Positions 1 through 8,603 are shown, numbered from the stretch's first letter. The stretch: 37,725 nt of DNA from Planctomycetota bacterium (GCA_024226535.1 JAAELP010000151.1:1-37725); one strand, 5' to 3'. Numbers and translations: made by a program. Notes: a model not told the origin generated them from the sequence alone.

Positions 1-2167
1 AGCCGCCGATGGCGTTCGCGCAGATCTCACCCGAGTCACCCTCGCAGACCGTCACGTCGTTCGGGTCGGCTTCGGGAATCTCGTTGACCTCGACGGGAAG
101 CGAGCACGTGCTCGTGCACTTCGTGTCGGCGATCGTCGTGGTGAGGTTGATGGTGCAGTTGCCGGCGTCCCCGAACATGATCGTCACGTTCTGCTGATCA
201 TCGGGACCGATGATCGTTCCGCAGGTCGTGGACCAGTCGTAGGTGTCCGCTCCGGCGGGACCGCTGAAGATGCCCTGTCCGCCCTCGCAGATCGACCCCA
301 GGGGCGGGGTGATCGAGCACGGCGGGTTCGGGTTGACGGTGAGCGTTCCGCACTCCTCGACAGACACGCAGTCGGTGTTCGCGTCGGTGACGACCACGCA
401 GTAGTCGCCGGCGACACTCACCATGATGCACGGCAGGTCGCTCGTGAAGCCGCCGGGGCCGGTCCACGAGTACAGGTAGCTGCCCGAGCCGCCCGAGGCG
501 TCCGCGCAGATCTCGCCCGTACCGCCTTCGCAGATCGCGTCGTTGTTCGGGTTCGCGATCGGGTTGTCGTTGACCGTCACGACCCGCTCGCACGGACCGG
601 AGGAACAACCGTTGGTGTCCGTCACGTACAGTTGCACGGTGCAGGAACCCACGGTCGGGAACATGATCGTAACCATCTGTAGATCGTTGGGACCGATGAT
701 CGTGCCGCAGCCGCCGATGGTGCCCCAGAGAAAGGACGTCATGTCGGCCGGGCCGCTGAACGTGAGTTGGCCGCCCTCGCAGACCTCGTCGATTAGGCCG
801 TTGATGACGCACGGCGGCGGCGGGTTCACGGTGACCGGAAGCACACACATCGCTTCGCACGCCGGATCGTTGAAGTCCATCACCGTCAGGAGAACGGTGC
901 ACAGTCCGTCGTTCGGGAAGTTGATCGACACGGACTGGAGGTTGCTCGCGCCCTGGATCACGCCGCAGTTGTCGAGCGTGGACCATGAGTACACCAGGCC
1001 GGGCGGCGCGGTGTAACTGTGGGTCGTGCCCTCGCAGACCGAGGTCGGCCCGCCGATTTCGCACGGAGGCGGCGGCAGCACGGTCACGGCGGCCATGTCG
1101 TCGTCCGTCGCGATGCACCCTTCGATCGCTTCTCCCGCGAAGATCGCGACGCCGGTCGCGGTGCCGGTGTTGATCACCGTCGCGTCAACGTCCGGCGAGG
1201 TGCACTGGTAGAACCACGTCTCGGCGGGATCCCGGATGTCGTTGTCATTCTCGTCGACCCAGTCCTCGCCCGGGTCCCACGTCCCGTTGCCGTTGTCGTC
1301 GTCGAACTCCTCCGCGTCGTTGAGCAGGCCGTCCTGGTCGAGGTCGCCCATGTTGAACCCGTTGACGAGAACCGGATCGGGCACCATGCACGGCGCCGTG
1401 TCGTCGATCACCTCGAGCTCGAATCCCTCGCACGGGTCCTGCGGGCCCTGGACGAGACCGCACAGGTCCACGTCACCGATGTTGGTGACCTGGTAGTTGT
1501 ACGTCACGTCCGTGCCTTCCGGGCAGACGCTATCCCGCGACGCCGACTTCTGGATCAGGATGTCGGGGTGGATGACGATCGATGCCGCCGTGAACTGCAC
1601 GATGTTGGCGATGGACGAGCATCCGATCGTGCCGGGCGCGTCGCACAAGTCGATGACGCTCACGTTCGCCTGGTCCTGCACGAGGGACCCGTCGCTCTCG
1701 ACGATGACGTACACGTCCTGGATGAACGTGACGACGCCGCGCTCGTCATCGCCGGGCAGGCCGAACGCGGTGCTACCGGGCGGGCCGATGAGCACGGGGA
1801 GCGTGCCGCCGGTCTCGGCGGTCGTGTTGCCCTCGGCCGTTTCGATCCTCACGCCCCCGGAGCCGAATGGGATCGTTGTCTCGCCGCCGGGGACCTCCGG
1901 GTTGACGATGTCGAAGACGTCGGTGATCGACAGCGTGTCACCGAAGCCGTCGTTGTAGCTCACCTGGATCCGGCAGATGGTGACGTCACCGACCTTCCGC
2001 GGGCTCTCGCACGTCTTCGCGATGCCGACACCGTGTCCCTGCGCCAGCGCAGCGCGTGGCGCTCCGAGCAGGAGTGCCGCCGCGATCAGAATGAAGGGCG
2101 TCGTCGCAAAATGAAGCCCAAACCCGCGCCGCTGACCGGCACGACTCCTGTTGTTCCCAAACGACAT
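1..2167 (-). CDS. Large secreted Cys-rich repeat protein (PKD-like/DUF11-like), 3' end outside window
   Basis: The frame runs open from an ATG at 2167 to the window edge (722 codons, no stop), so the C-terminus is missing. AAAGGATCAGGA lies just upstream as ribosome-binding site. Residues 1-42 look like a signal peptide with a long n-region (hydrophobic FILIAAALLLGAPRAALA). Residues 48-200 form a beta-rich repeat, and 203-240 (IQKSASRDSVCPEGTDVTYN) resemble the DUF11 or conserved-repeat domains of surface proteins. Residues 273-316 are an Asp/Asn-rich stretch (DLDQDGLLND, DDDNGNGTWD, DENDND), probably calcium binding. From 369 on, ~80-residue Cys-containing repeats of two kinds alternate: PKD-like CEGxxxx...WSTxxxCGxIxG (369-448, 453-532, 617-695) and AxPNxxxxCEGxxGEICA (536-612, from 699). 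It is probably an adhesin or cell-surface structural protein. The family assignment is from memory; the secreted repeat architecture is directly visible. Confidence 0.85.
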   Translation of the reverse strand, partial: MSFGNNRSRAGQRRGFGLHFATTPFILIAAALLLGAPRAALAQGHGVGIAKTCESPRKVGDVTICRIQVSYNDGFGDTLSITDVFDIVNPEVPGGETTIPFGSGGVRIETAEGNTTAETGGTLPVLIGPPGSTAFGLPGDDERGVVTFIQDVYVIVESDGSLVQDQANVSVIDLCDAPGTIGCSSIANIVQFTAASIVIHPDILIQKSASRDSVCPEGTDVTYNYQVTNIGDVDLCGLVQGPQDPCEGFELEVIDDTAPCMVPDPVLVNGFNMGDLDQDGLLNDAEEFDDDNGNGTWDPGEDWVDENDNDIRDPAETWFYQCTSPDVDATVINTGTATGVAIFAGEAIEGCIATDDDMAAVTVLPPPPCEIGGPTSVCEGTTHSYTAPPGLVYSWSTLDNCGVIQGASNLQSVSINFPNDGLCTVLLTVMDFNDPACEAMCVLPVTVNPPPPCVINGLIDEVCEGGQLTFSGPADMTSFLWGTIGGCGTIIGPNDLQMVTIMFPTVGSCTVQLYVTDTNGCSSGPCERVVTVNDNPIANPNNDAICEGGTGEICADASGGSGSYLYSWTGPGGFTSDLPCIMVSVAGDYCVVVTDANTDCVSVEECGTLTVNPNPPCSITPPLGSICEGGQGIFSGPAGADTYDWSTTCGTIIGPDDQQNVTIMFGDAGNCTINLTTTIADTKCTSTCSLPVEVNEIPEADPNDVTVCEGDSGEICANAIGG

Positions 2168-2679
2168 TCCTGATCCTTTCAGTTCTTTCTCGAGCGCCCC
2201 GTGGCAGCGCGACACACACCCTCACGCACCGCGCGTGGGCGCGGGCCCCTCCCACGGACCGATACGAGTGTTCCACGGATCACCGGCAAAAGCAATGGGG
2301 AACTCGTATCGGACCCGGTATGAAACCGGCGAAAAAGGCGTCGTTGGTAAATTGGGCATTCTGCGCGCGGTCACGCTCGTCCGAAATCGCGGGGCGCCTC
2401 GCCGCGCTGCGCAAGGCCCGAAAAAACCGCCGGTTGCATTTAGGTTTCGCACGATCGTGGGGTAGTCTCGACTCCGTTACGAGCGCCGGTGCGGAGCACG
2501 GCCCCGGGAGGATTTGAACCGATCAGCGAAGACGTTCCGGGGACTCGGCCGAAGGTTCGTCTTGTTCCGACCTCTTCGCTGGCATCAGGCGACATCGCAT
2601 TGGAAGGTCAACCCAGCACCCCCGGATTGACACGGGTCAAAGGGGTGAATCTGGCTGAACTTTCGCGGAGGGGTACGAC
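2168..2679. other. Intergenic region between divergent surface-protein genes
   Basis: This 512-bp gap holds the divergent upstream regions of the minus-strand repeat protein and the plus-strand FG-GAP gene. No open frame here has plausible composition. The stretch is less GC-rich than the flanking genes, as expected of a promoter region. I see no RNA gene. A GGTTCAAATCC motif on the minus strand near 2510 does not fold into a tRNA. Confidence 0.6.
2627..2640 (+). promoter_or_regulatory. TTGAC-N4-GTCAA palindrome, possible -35/operator
   Basis: The sequence TTGACACGGGTCAA is a perfect 5-bp inverted repeat with a 4-nt centre, 40 bp upstream of the ATG at 2680. Its left half reads TTGACA, a consensus -35 hexamer, but no good -10 box lies 16-18 bp downstream. 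It could be an operator over a weak promoter, or chance. Confidence 0.25.
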
Positions 2680-4176
2680 ATGTTGGATTCCGGGTGGAAA
2701 CGAGTCCGTGTGCAGGGTCACGATGAGCGAGGCAACGACGACACCAGGCAGCGGCATCTCGGCCCCGGGCAGGTGGCGGCTGCCCTGCTCCTGACATGCA
2801 TGGTGCCGGCTTCCGCGGCACTTGCGGTCTCCCAGGACGAGATGACCGTCACGACGCTCCTGGCGTCCGACGGCGGTTCGGGCGACCACTTCGGCAACGC
2901 GATCGCGATGTCGGAGGACGTCATCCTGATCGGCGCCCACGAGGACAACGATCTCGGAGCCGACTCGGGTTCGGCGTACATCCGTCGAACCGCGGGCGGA
3001 AGCTGGCAGCACGAGCTCAAGCTCAACGCCTCCGACGGCGCCGCCGGCGACCAGTTCGGGTACTCCGTCGCCGTGGAGGGACCCGTCGCGGTCATCGGAG
3101 CGCGGAAGGACGACGACCTCGGATCCAGCTCCGGGTCGGTCTACGTCTTCCGTGACACCGGCTCGGGCTGGGTCGAGGAAGCGAAGCTCCACGCCCCCGA
3201 CGGCGCGTCGAGCGACAAGTTCGGCACCGCGGTGGTGATCAACGGCAACCGGATCGCCGTGAGCGCGACCGGCGACGACGACGGCGGCTCCTCCAGCGGC
3301 TCGATCCACCTGTTCGTTCATGATGGATCGCAGTGGCTCCACGAGCAGAAGCTCGTCGTCTCCGACGACGCCGCCGGCGACTTCCTCGGCAAGTCCCTGT
3401 GCCTCGACGGCAACGTCCTCGCCGCGGGCGCCTACGGCGTCGACGACATGGGCAGCAACGCGGGCGCCGCGTACGTCTTCCGCCGCACGAGCAGCGGTTG
3501 GCAGGAAGAGGCGAAGGTCCTCGCGTTCGACGGCACGAGCGGCGCGCTCATGGGGTGGAGCGTCTGTCTTTCCGGCGACGCGCTCGTCGTCGGAGCGCCC
3601 CAGCACACCGGCATCAACGGCCCGAGCGCCGGCGCCGCGTATCTCTTCCGGCACGGAGCCGGCGCGTGGAATCTCGAGACCAAGCTCCTCGCCTCCAACG
3701 GCGCGGGCTTCGACAAGTTCGGTCTGTCCGTCGGCCTGACCGGCAACACCGCGGTCATCGGCGCGAACCTGAACGACGAGGGGTACCCCGACACGGGCTC
3801 GGCCTACATGTTCCAGCACGACGGTACGACGTGGAACGAGCAGACGATGGTCGTTTCGCCGTCCGGTTACTACTGGGATCAGTTCGGGTACGCGATCGCG
3901 GTCACCAACGGCGCGTTCGTCGTCGGCGCAATCGAGGACGACGACATGGGCAACAACGCGGGCTCCGCGTTCGTGTTCGAGTACGAGGCGGCCGATCCTC
4001 CGGCGGAATGCCTCGGCGACGTCGACGGCAACGGCGACATCGACTTCACCGACGTGCTTGCGGTGCTCTCCGCGTGGGGAACCTGCGGCGGGTGCCCGGA
4101 GGACATCGACGACAGTGGATTCGTCGACTTCACCGACGTGCTTGCGGTGCTTGGCACGTGGGGCCCCTGTCCCTGA
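2680..4176 (+). CDS. Secreted seven-bladed FG-GAP propeller with paired dockerin-like C-terminus (copy 1)
   Basis: The ATG at 2680 follows GGAGGGG at good spacing; the protein has 498 residues. The N-terminus is a long signal peptide whose hydrophobic core is VAAALLLTCMVPASAALA. Seven FG-GAP units follow, each with an FG near its start, then VxVGAxxDDD, then GSAYVF (for example GDQFGYSVAVEG, GARKDDDLGSSSGSVYVF). This fits a seven-bladed integrin-alpha-like beta-propeller with calcium-binding DxDxG loops. The C-terminus carries two dockerin-like calcium loops, GDVDGNGDIDFTDVL and EDIDDSGFVDFTDVL, each ending WGxC. The second pair is encoded by a 28-nt exact DNA repeat (4040-4067 and 4124-4151). 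Two paralogues follow. The role is probably extracellular adhesion or binding; the ligand is unknown. The tail may be a sorting or assembly module, since no cellulosome-type cohesin is visible. Confidence 0.9.
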   Translation: MLDSGWKRVRVQGHDERGNDDTRQRHLGPGQVAAALLLTCMVPASAALAVSQDEMTVTTLLASDGGSGDHFGNAIAMSEDVILIGAHEDNDLGADSGSAYIRRTAGGSWQHELKLNASDGAAGDQFGYSVAVEGPVAVIGARKDDDLGSSSGSVYVFRDTGSGWVEEAKLHAPDGASSDKFGTAVVINGNRIAVSATGDDDGGSSSGSIHLFVHDGSQWLHEQKLVVSDDAAGDFLGKSLCLDGNVLAAGAYGVDDMGSNAGAAYVFRRTSSGWQEEAKVLAFDGTSGALMGWSVCLSGDALVVGAPQHTGINGPSAGAAYLFRHGAGAWNLETKLLASNGAGFDKFGLSVGLTGNTAVIGANLNDEGYPDTGSAYMFQHDGTTWNEQTMVVSPSGYYWDQFGYAIAVTNGAFVVGAIEDDDMGNNAGSAFVFEYEAADPPAECLGDVDGNGDIDFTDVLAVLSAWGTCGGCPEDIDDSGFVDFTDVLAVLGTWGPCP

Positions 4177-4203
4177 CGCGAACACGCAACGTAAGGAACA
4201 CGA

Positions 4204-4243
4204 CGGCGGCGAGCGCACCAGGTGCTCGCCGCCGTTGCTTTTT
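4204..4243 (+). terminator. Rho-independent terminator after FG-GAP copy 1
   Basis: An 11-bp GC stem, CGGCGGCGAGC (4204-4214) pairing with GCTCGCCGCCG (4224-4234), has a 9-nt loop and is followed by TTGCTTTTT. It lies 28 bp after the stop codon, which separates copy 1 from the downstream pair of paralogues. Confidence 0.85.
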
Positions 4244-4531
4244 GCGCGCCATGGGGATCTCACCCCGTTTCGCAGGCACACGAATGCCCCGTTCAGGGGA
4301 CCATTTTGTCCCGAAACGCGTAAAAGAGGCGCCAGAGGGGATCCACCCATTTTTCTTGCCGAATGAGATGGGGAACAAACCGATTGCCCCCCGACGTTGA
4401 TGTTTGATCTGCATTCGCGTAACCGCTAGGGTTGCCCCCTCTACTTTTTCAGACCGGTTCGCAAACCGTCCTCCGGACGGATCCCTGCGGAGGGGAGAAC
4501 GCGACCGGCCCCCGTACATAAAGAGACCTGT
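4244..4531 (+). other. Leader region upstream of FG-GAP copy 2
   Basis: This is a non-coding stretch of mixed base composition. It carries a possible promoter at 4404-4432 and, about 30-55 bp further on, two adjacent small stems in the presumed transcript: GGTT-CGCA-AACC, and CCGTCC-TCC-GGACGG. GCAAACC recalls part of the cyclic-di-GMP-I riboswitch, but the second conserved half is absent, so no riboswitch is called. Confidence 0.4.
4404..4432 (+). promoter_or_regulatory. Candidate sigma70-type promoter for FG-GAP copies 2-3
   Basis: TTGATC (4404-4409) and TAGGGT (4427-4432) are separated by 17 bp, about 100 bp upstream of the start codon at 4532. The region follows a terminator, so a promoter is needed here. 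The -10 is imperfect. Confidence 0.35.
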
Positions 4532-5935
4532 ATGAACGCTGCGAAGGTGGTCATCCTGCTTGTCGGCTCGCTCGGGGGATCTTCGGTCTTCGCCGGTCTT
4601 CAGGACGACATGCAAGCCTCACCGTTGCTCGCGGACGACGCGGGGGCGGGAGACCACTTCGGACGCGCCGTGGCCACTGCGGGCTCCGTGTGCGTGATCG
4701 GCGCCCACGCCAACGACGACGCCGGCCCCGCCTCGGGGTCCGCCTACGTGTTCAGCTTCGACGGCGACAAGTGGACACAGTCCGTGAAGCTGACGGCCTC
4801 CGACGCCGCGGGTGGAGACGAGTTCGGAACCGCCGTGGCCATGGACGGTGAGTGGATCCTCGTCGGCGCCCGCAAGGACGACGACGTCGGCGCCAACTCC
4901 GGGTCCGCCTACCTCTTCCGACACGGGGTCGACGGCTGGAGCGAGTACGGCAAGGTTCTTGCTCCCGACGGCGAGAACAACGACCGCTTCGGCTCCTCCG
5001 TTGCGATTTCCGGCGACACGCTGATGGTCGGCGCCAAGGGCGACGACGATCACGGCTCATCGTCCGGCGCCATACACGTGTTCCAGCGCACCGACGACGC
5101 GTGGCTCCATGTCCAGAAGCTCACGGCGTCCGACGGAAGCGCCGGGGACTTCTTCGGCCGCGCCGCCGCCATGACCGCGGGGTACGCGGTGTTCGGCGCC
5201 TACGGCAACGACGACGGCGGGAACAACGCCGGCGCCGCCTACGTCTTCCGCCTCGGCGAGACGGGCTGGGTCGAGGAAGCCAAGTTCGTCGCCCCCGACG
5301 CAAGCAACGGGACCCTCTTCGGATGGAGCGTGGGCATCTCCCGCGGTGTCGCCGTCATCGGCTCGCCCCAGGATGGCGCCGGTGGCCCGAACTCCGGCGC
5401 CGCGTACGTGTACCGCCGCAACGGCAACGCCGGCTGGGAGTTCGAACGCAAGCTCACCGCCCCCGACCAGGCCCAGTTCGATCACTTCGGCCACGCCGTG
5501 ACGATCGCCGACTCGGTGATCGCGGTCGGCGCGCCGTTCCGCGACGGCAACTACCCCGATCAAGGCGCGGCGTACCTCTTCCGGTACGACGGCGCGGCGT
5601 GGTACGCAGACGCCATGCTGCTCGCCCCCCAGGCGTACTACTGGGACCAGTTCGGAGGCGCGACCGCCCTGCACGGGGAAACGCTCATCGTCGGTGTGTC
5701 CGAGGACGACTCCGGCGCGAACAACGCCGGCTCGGCGGTGAGCTTCCGCTTCGCGGAGATCTCCTCGTGCCCCGCCGACATCGACGGCGATGGCGTGGTC
5801 AATGGAGCCGACCTCACCGCCCTGCTCGCCGCCTGGGGCACGTGCGAGAGTTGCCCCGAAGATCTCAACGGCGACGGGGACGTGGACTTCGCGGACATCA
5901 ACCTGCTCATGACGCACTGGGGCGCGTGCCCGTGA
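4532..5935 (+). CDS. Secreted seven-bladed FG-GAP propeller with paired dockerin-like C-terminus (copy 2)
   Basis: This 467-residue protein starts at ATG 4532 with only a weak purine stretch (AAAGAG) upstream. A clear signal peptide, MNAAKVVILLVGSLGGSSVF, ends near residue 22. Seven FG-GAP blades match copy 1 blade for blade: blade 4 has GDFFG...GAYG, blade 5 has FGWSVGIS...GPNSGAAY, blade 6 has FDHFGHAV, and blade 7 has YYWDQFGG. Whole propellers, not single blades, were therefore duplicated. The C-terminal pair of dockerin-like loops is ADIDGDGVVNGADLTALL...WGTC and EDLNGDGDVDFADINLLM...WGAC. Its stop codon overlaps or abuts the start of copy 3, so the two are probably translated together. 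It is an extracellular protein with unknown binding partner. Confidence 0.9.
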   Translation: MNAAKVVILLVGSLGGSSVFAGLQDDMQASPLLADDAGAGDHFGRAVATAGSVCVIGAHANDDAGPASGSAYVFSFDGDKWTQSVKLTASDAAGGDEFGTAVAMDGEWILVGARKDDDVGANSGSAYLFRHGVDGWSEYGKVLAPDGENNDRFGSSVAISGDTLMVGAKGDDDHGSSSGAIHVFQRTDDAWLHVQKLTASDGSAGDFFGRAAAMTAGYAVFGAYGNDDGGNNAGAAYVFRLGETGWVEEAKFVAPDASNGTLFGWSVGISRGVAVIGSPQDGAGGPNSGAAYVYRRNGNAGWEFERKLTAPDQAQFDHFGHAVTIADSVIAVGAPFRDGNYPDQGAAYLFRYDGAAWYADAMLLAPQAYYWDQFGGATALHGETLIVGVSEDDSGANNAGSAVSFRFAEISSCPADIDGDGVVNGADLTALLAAWGTCESCPEDLNGDGDVDFADINLLMTHWGACP

Positions 5936-5943
5936 CGGCGCCG

Positions 5944-7335
5944 ATGACACGGTTCGCGGCGACCGCCGTCCTGGGCGGCGTGCTCTCGATCACGATGGCG
6001 GTCGGCGCCAGCGCGGCGGATGTCACTCCGATCCTCGCCAGCGACGGCGGGGCCGGCGACCAGTACGGCAACGCGATCGCCGTCGATGGGACGTTCGCGG
6101 TCGTCGGCGCGAGCCACGTCAACGGGGTCGGGGCCGACGCCGGGTCGGCGTACGTGCGCCGGCGTCTCGGCGCCACATGGATCGAGGACGCCAAGCTCGC
6201 GGCCCTCGACGCGGCGGAGGGCGACGAGTTCGGCGCATCCGTCGCCATCAGCGGCACGTGGATCGTCGTGGGCGCGCCGAAGGACGACGACCACGGATCG
6301 GGGTCAGGCTCCGCGTACGTGTTCCATCGCAACGGCCTGGAGTGGACGCAGTTCACGAAGCTCACCGCGCCGGACGCCGCCGGCGGCGACGCGTTCGGCG
6401 GATCAGTCGCGATCGACGGCAATACGCTCGTCGTGGGCGCGCGGCGCGACGACGACCTCGGGTCCTCGTCGGGCTCCGTGCACGTGTTCGCCTTCGACGG
6501 CCAGATCTGGCGCCACCAGCAGAAGCTCCTCGCCACCGGCGGCGGGGCGTCGAACTTCTTCGGCAAGGCGACGGCCATCAGCGGGAACGTCATCGTTGCC
6601 GGCGCGTACGGATTCGACGGGGCGACGGAGAACACCGGCGCCGCCTACGTGTTCCGCCGGCACGGAGACACCTGGAGCCAGGAGCGGCAACTGGAAGCGC
6701 CGGACGCCGCGTGGAACGCCTTCTTCGGCTGGTCCGTCGATATCGCCGGCGAGTACATCATCGCCGGCGCTCCGGAAGACCTCGCCCGCGGTCCGAGCGC
6801 CGGCGCGGCGTACATCTTCCACTACACCGGCGGGAGCTGGATGCAGCAGGACAAGCTCACCGCGTCGAACATCGCCGACTTCGACGAGTTCGGCCTGTCG
6901 GTCTCGGTGTCCGGCGACGTTGCCATCGTCGGCTCGCACCAACACGAGGAGCAGTACAGCGACAGCGGATCCGCGTACGTCTTCCGACGGATCGGGGGAA
7001 GCTGGATCGAAGACGCGATGCTCATGCCGCCGGTCCCGTTCTACTGGGACGAGTTCGGGTACGCGGTGGACATCTCCGGCAACACGGTGGTCGTCGGGGC
7101 GGTGCAGGACGACGATCTCGGAAACAACTCCGGTGCGGCGTTCGTAACCGACCTCGAGGGCGCGACCCCCTGTCCGGGCGATCTCGACGGCAGCGGTGCG
7201 ATCGACTTCGGCGACGTGCTCGCCGCGATCGCGGCGTGGGGACCGTGTCAGGGTTGTCCGGAGGACATCAACCAGGACGGCGAAGTCTCGTTCGCCGACA
7301 TCCTGGTGGTGATCGGCGCCTGGGGTCCCTGCTGA
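5944..7335 (+). CDS. Secreted seven-bladed FG-GAP propeller with paired dockerin-like C-terminus (copy 3)
   Basis: The likely start is ATG 5944 (463 residues), giving signal peptide MTRFAATAVLGGVLSITMAV and cleavage near GASAA. An in-frame GTG at 5932 overlaps the stop of copy 2 (GTGA) and could give a coupled start four residues longer. No strong ribosome-binding site favours either. Seven FG-GAP blades follow the same order as in copies 1 and 2; blade 4 has SNFFGKATAISG and blade 7 has FYWDEFGYAV. The C-terminal pair is GDLDGSGAIDFGDVLAAI...WGPC and EDINQDGEVSFADILVVI...WGPC. Its closeness to copy 2 indicates a two-gene transcript. The function is inferred only as an extracellular calcium-dependent propeller. 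Confidence 0.9.
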   Translation: MTRFAATAVLGGVLSITMAVGASAADVTPILASDGGAGDQYGNAIAVDGTFAVVGASHVNGVGADAGSAYVRRRLGATWIEDAKLAALDAAEGDEFGASVAISGTWIVVGAPKDDDHGSGSGSAYVFHRNGLEWTQFTKLTAPDAAGGDAFGGSVAIDGNTLVVGARRDDDLGSSSGSVHVFAFDGQIWRHQQKLLATGGGASNFFGKATAISGNVIVAGAYGFDGATENTGAAYVFRRHGDTWSQERQLEAPDAAWNAFFGWSVDIAGEYIIAGAPEDLARGPSAGAAYIFHYTGGSWMQQDKLTASNIADFDEFGLSVSVSGDVAIVGSHQHEEQYSDSGSAYVFRRIGGSWIEDAMLMPPVPFYWDEFGYAVDISGNTVVVGAVQDDDLGNNSGAAFVTDLEGATPCPGDLDGSGAIDFGDVLAAIAAWGPCQGCPEDINQDGEVSFADILVVIGAWGPC

Positions 7336-7359
7336 ACCTCCAAACGCTGACGGCACGAA

Positions 7360-7433
7360 AGGCCGAGGTGGGATTCGAACCCACGAGTGACGGATTTGCA
7401 ATCCGTTGCCTTAGACCACTTGGCTACTCGGCC
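7360..7433 (-). tRNA. tRNA-Cys (GCA)
   Basis: Read on the minus strand, the acceptor stem GGCCGAG pairs with CTCGGCC. The D arm is GCC...GGC. The anticodon arm is ACGGA-TTGCAAA-TCCGT with anticodon GCA, and the T arm is GTGGG-TTCGAAT-CCCAC. The discriminator base is U, as expected for tRNA-Cys. CCA is not encoded. It lies 26 bp past the stop codon of FG-GAP copy 3, on the opposite strand. Confidence 0.96.
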
Positions 7434-7473
7434 CGGGGAACGCGATCTTAGTCCCGGCGCCTTGGAGCGGCAA

Positions 7474-8517
7474 TCACTTCGGGTCGTCGGTGGGCTTAGC
7501 CGCGGCCGAGGGCTGATGCTCGCCCGCGAGCCCGTAGCGACCGAACGGGGCCTGCTCGCGCAGGACGGCGCCGCGGAGGTCCAGCTCCACCGGCTTCTCC
7601 CCCAGCAGCCAGGCGGTGGTGGCGATCCGCCCGGAACGCTCGATGCGAGCCTCCAGCGGCAACCGTGTGTCCCGGTCGAGCACCGGCTCCAGCGCGTCCG
7701 TCGCCTCGTCGTGAACGTACACGAAGTACTTCCGCTCGCCGTCGAGCTGCTGCTCGGCGCCGCCGGCGATCTGCACCCGCCGGGGGTCGACCTGGCGGAC
7801 GATTCGGATCGAGTCGTCCCGCGTGGGCACGACGCGGTTGAGGACGGCCATCGACTCACGCACGCACTGGTCGGACGCCTTGCCGAGCGGTGAGCTCCAG
7901 AAGAGGTAGGAGTCGAAGGTGATCCCGGTATACACCTCCGGGCTCGGCGCGTCCGGCGCAGGGGCCGAGCCGTGCACGTGATCCGATGCGACGACGCGTC
8001 CCAACTCCAGGTCGAAGACGTCGAGCTGGATCGCGACGACGGCAATGCCGCGTTTCACGCCGGGGGCGACGTCGGTGGTGTGGTGGAAGTCCGTCACCCG
8101 ACCGGTGACGACGAGCCGTACCTCGGGGAAGGCGTCGCGGATTTCCGCGAGCTGCAGGGCGCGCTGCTGCGGCGAGGTGTCGGTCAGCGCCTCGACCCGC
8201 CGCGCGAGGTGGGGGTTGATCCAGACGTCGAAGTCACCGTGGTTCAGCAACGTCCGAGCGAGGGCGTTGCCCATCCCGGGACCCACGTCGGTCCATTGGA
8301 GCGGGTGGGGGGGGCTCTGGAAGTGCCCGATGACGACCACGCGCTGCGCCGAGTGGTCGCGTGACACGGGCCCGGTCTCCCCCGCCGCGGCCGGCGGGCG
8401 GCTCAAGCCGCTCGCATGCACGCTGCCGCCGCCGTCGGTCCCGCCGCCGCCGGACCCGAAGAGACTGCAGCCTCCAAGCAGGATCATCCCCAGGATGCAG
8501 GAACCACGCAGGAACAC
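7474..8517 (-). CDS. CsgG/TolB-like lipoprotein
   Basis: This 347-residue protein starts at a GTG. The signal peptide ends in lipobox LLGG-C (Cys17), followed by a Gly-rich linker, so it should be a lipid-anchored envelope protein. Residues about 58-190 resemble the CsgG or TolB-N-like fold of outer-membrane assembly lipoproteins: a strand VVVIGHF, then GPGMGNALARTLLNHGDFDV, then EVRLVVTGRVTDF, then VVAIQLDVFDLELG. Those proteins assemble secretion pores or act as periplasmic cofactors. The C-terminal third (about 200-347) has a beta-rich stretch and an Ala/Pro/Asp-rich end with no family I recognise. The gene diverges from the two-domain secreted protein at 8604 with a short shared upstream region. 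Family-level assignment is moderately sure; a pore role is not shown. Confidence 0.7.
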   Translation of the reverse strand: MFLRGSCILGMILLGGCSLFGSGGGGTDGGGSVHASGLSRPPAAAGETGPVSRDHSAQRVVVIGHFQSPPHPLQWTDVGPGMGNALARTLLNHGDFDVWINPHLARRVEALTDTSPQQRALQLAEIRDAFPEVRLVVTGRVTDFHHTTDVAPGVKRGIAVVAIQLDVFDLELGRVVASDHVHGSAPAPDAPSPEVYTGITFDSYLFWSSPLGKASDQCVRESMAVLNRVVPTRDDSIRIVRQVDPRRVQIAGGAEQQLDGERKYFVYVHDEATDALEPVLDRDTRLPLEARIERSGRIATTAWLLGEKPVELDLRGAVLREQAPFGRYGLAGEHQPSAAAKPTDDPK

Positions 8518-8603
8518 TCGATGGACATCGGTCGTTCACCCGCCCGATCTCCACTCCGGCCACGCCGCCCTGCCCCGGGCTGCTTCCTGATATGCTCCCC
8601 CCC

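Noticed and set aside
198..1118. 306-codon minus-strand frame rich in Arg and His
   Set aside because: Wrong frame of the same minus-strand gene; the real frame has no stop inside the window and carries the Cys repeats.
1019..2173. Long plus-strand open frame rich in Arg, Asp and Val
   Set aside because: It is the shadow of the minus-strand repeat-protein gene, which has a signal peptide and clear repeats; the plus-strand product resembles nothing.
2500..2580. Possible tRNA on the minus strand (GGTTCAAATCC T-loop motif)
   Set aside because: The T-stem does not pair beyond two bases and no acceptor or anticodon stem can be built.
4445..4531. Cyclic-di-GMP riboswitch upstream of FG-GAP copy 2
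   Set aside because: Only a GCAAACC-like fragment is present; the conserved GGGACGCAAAGC half and tetraloop-receptor arrangement are missing.
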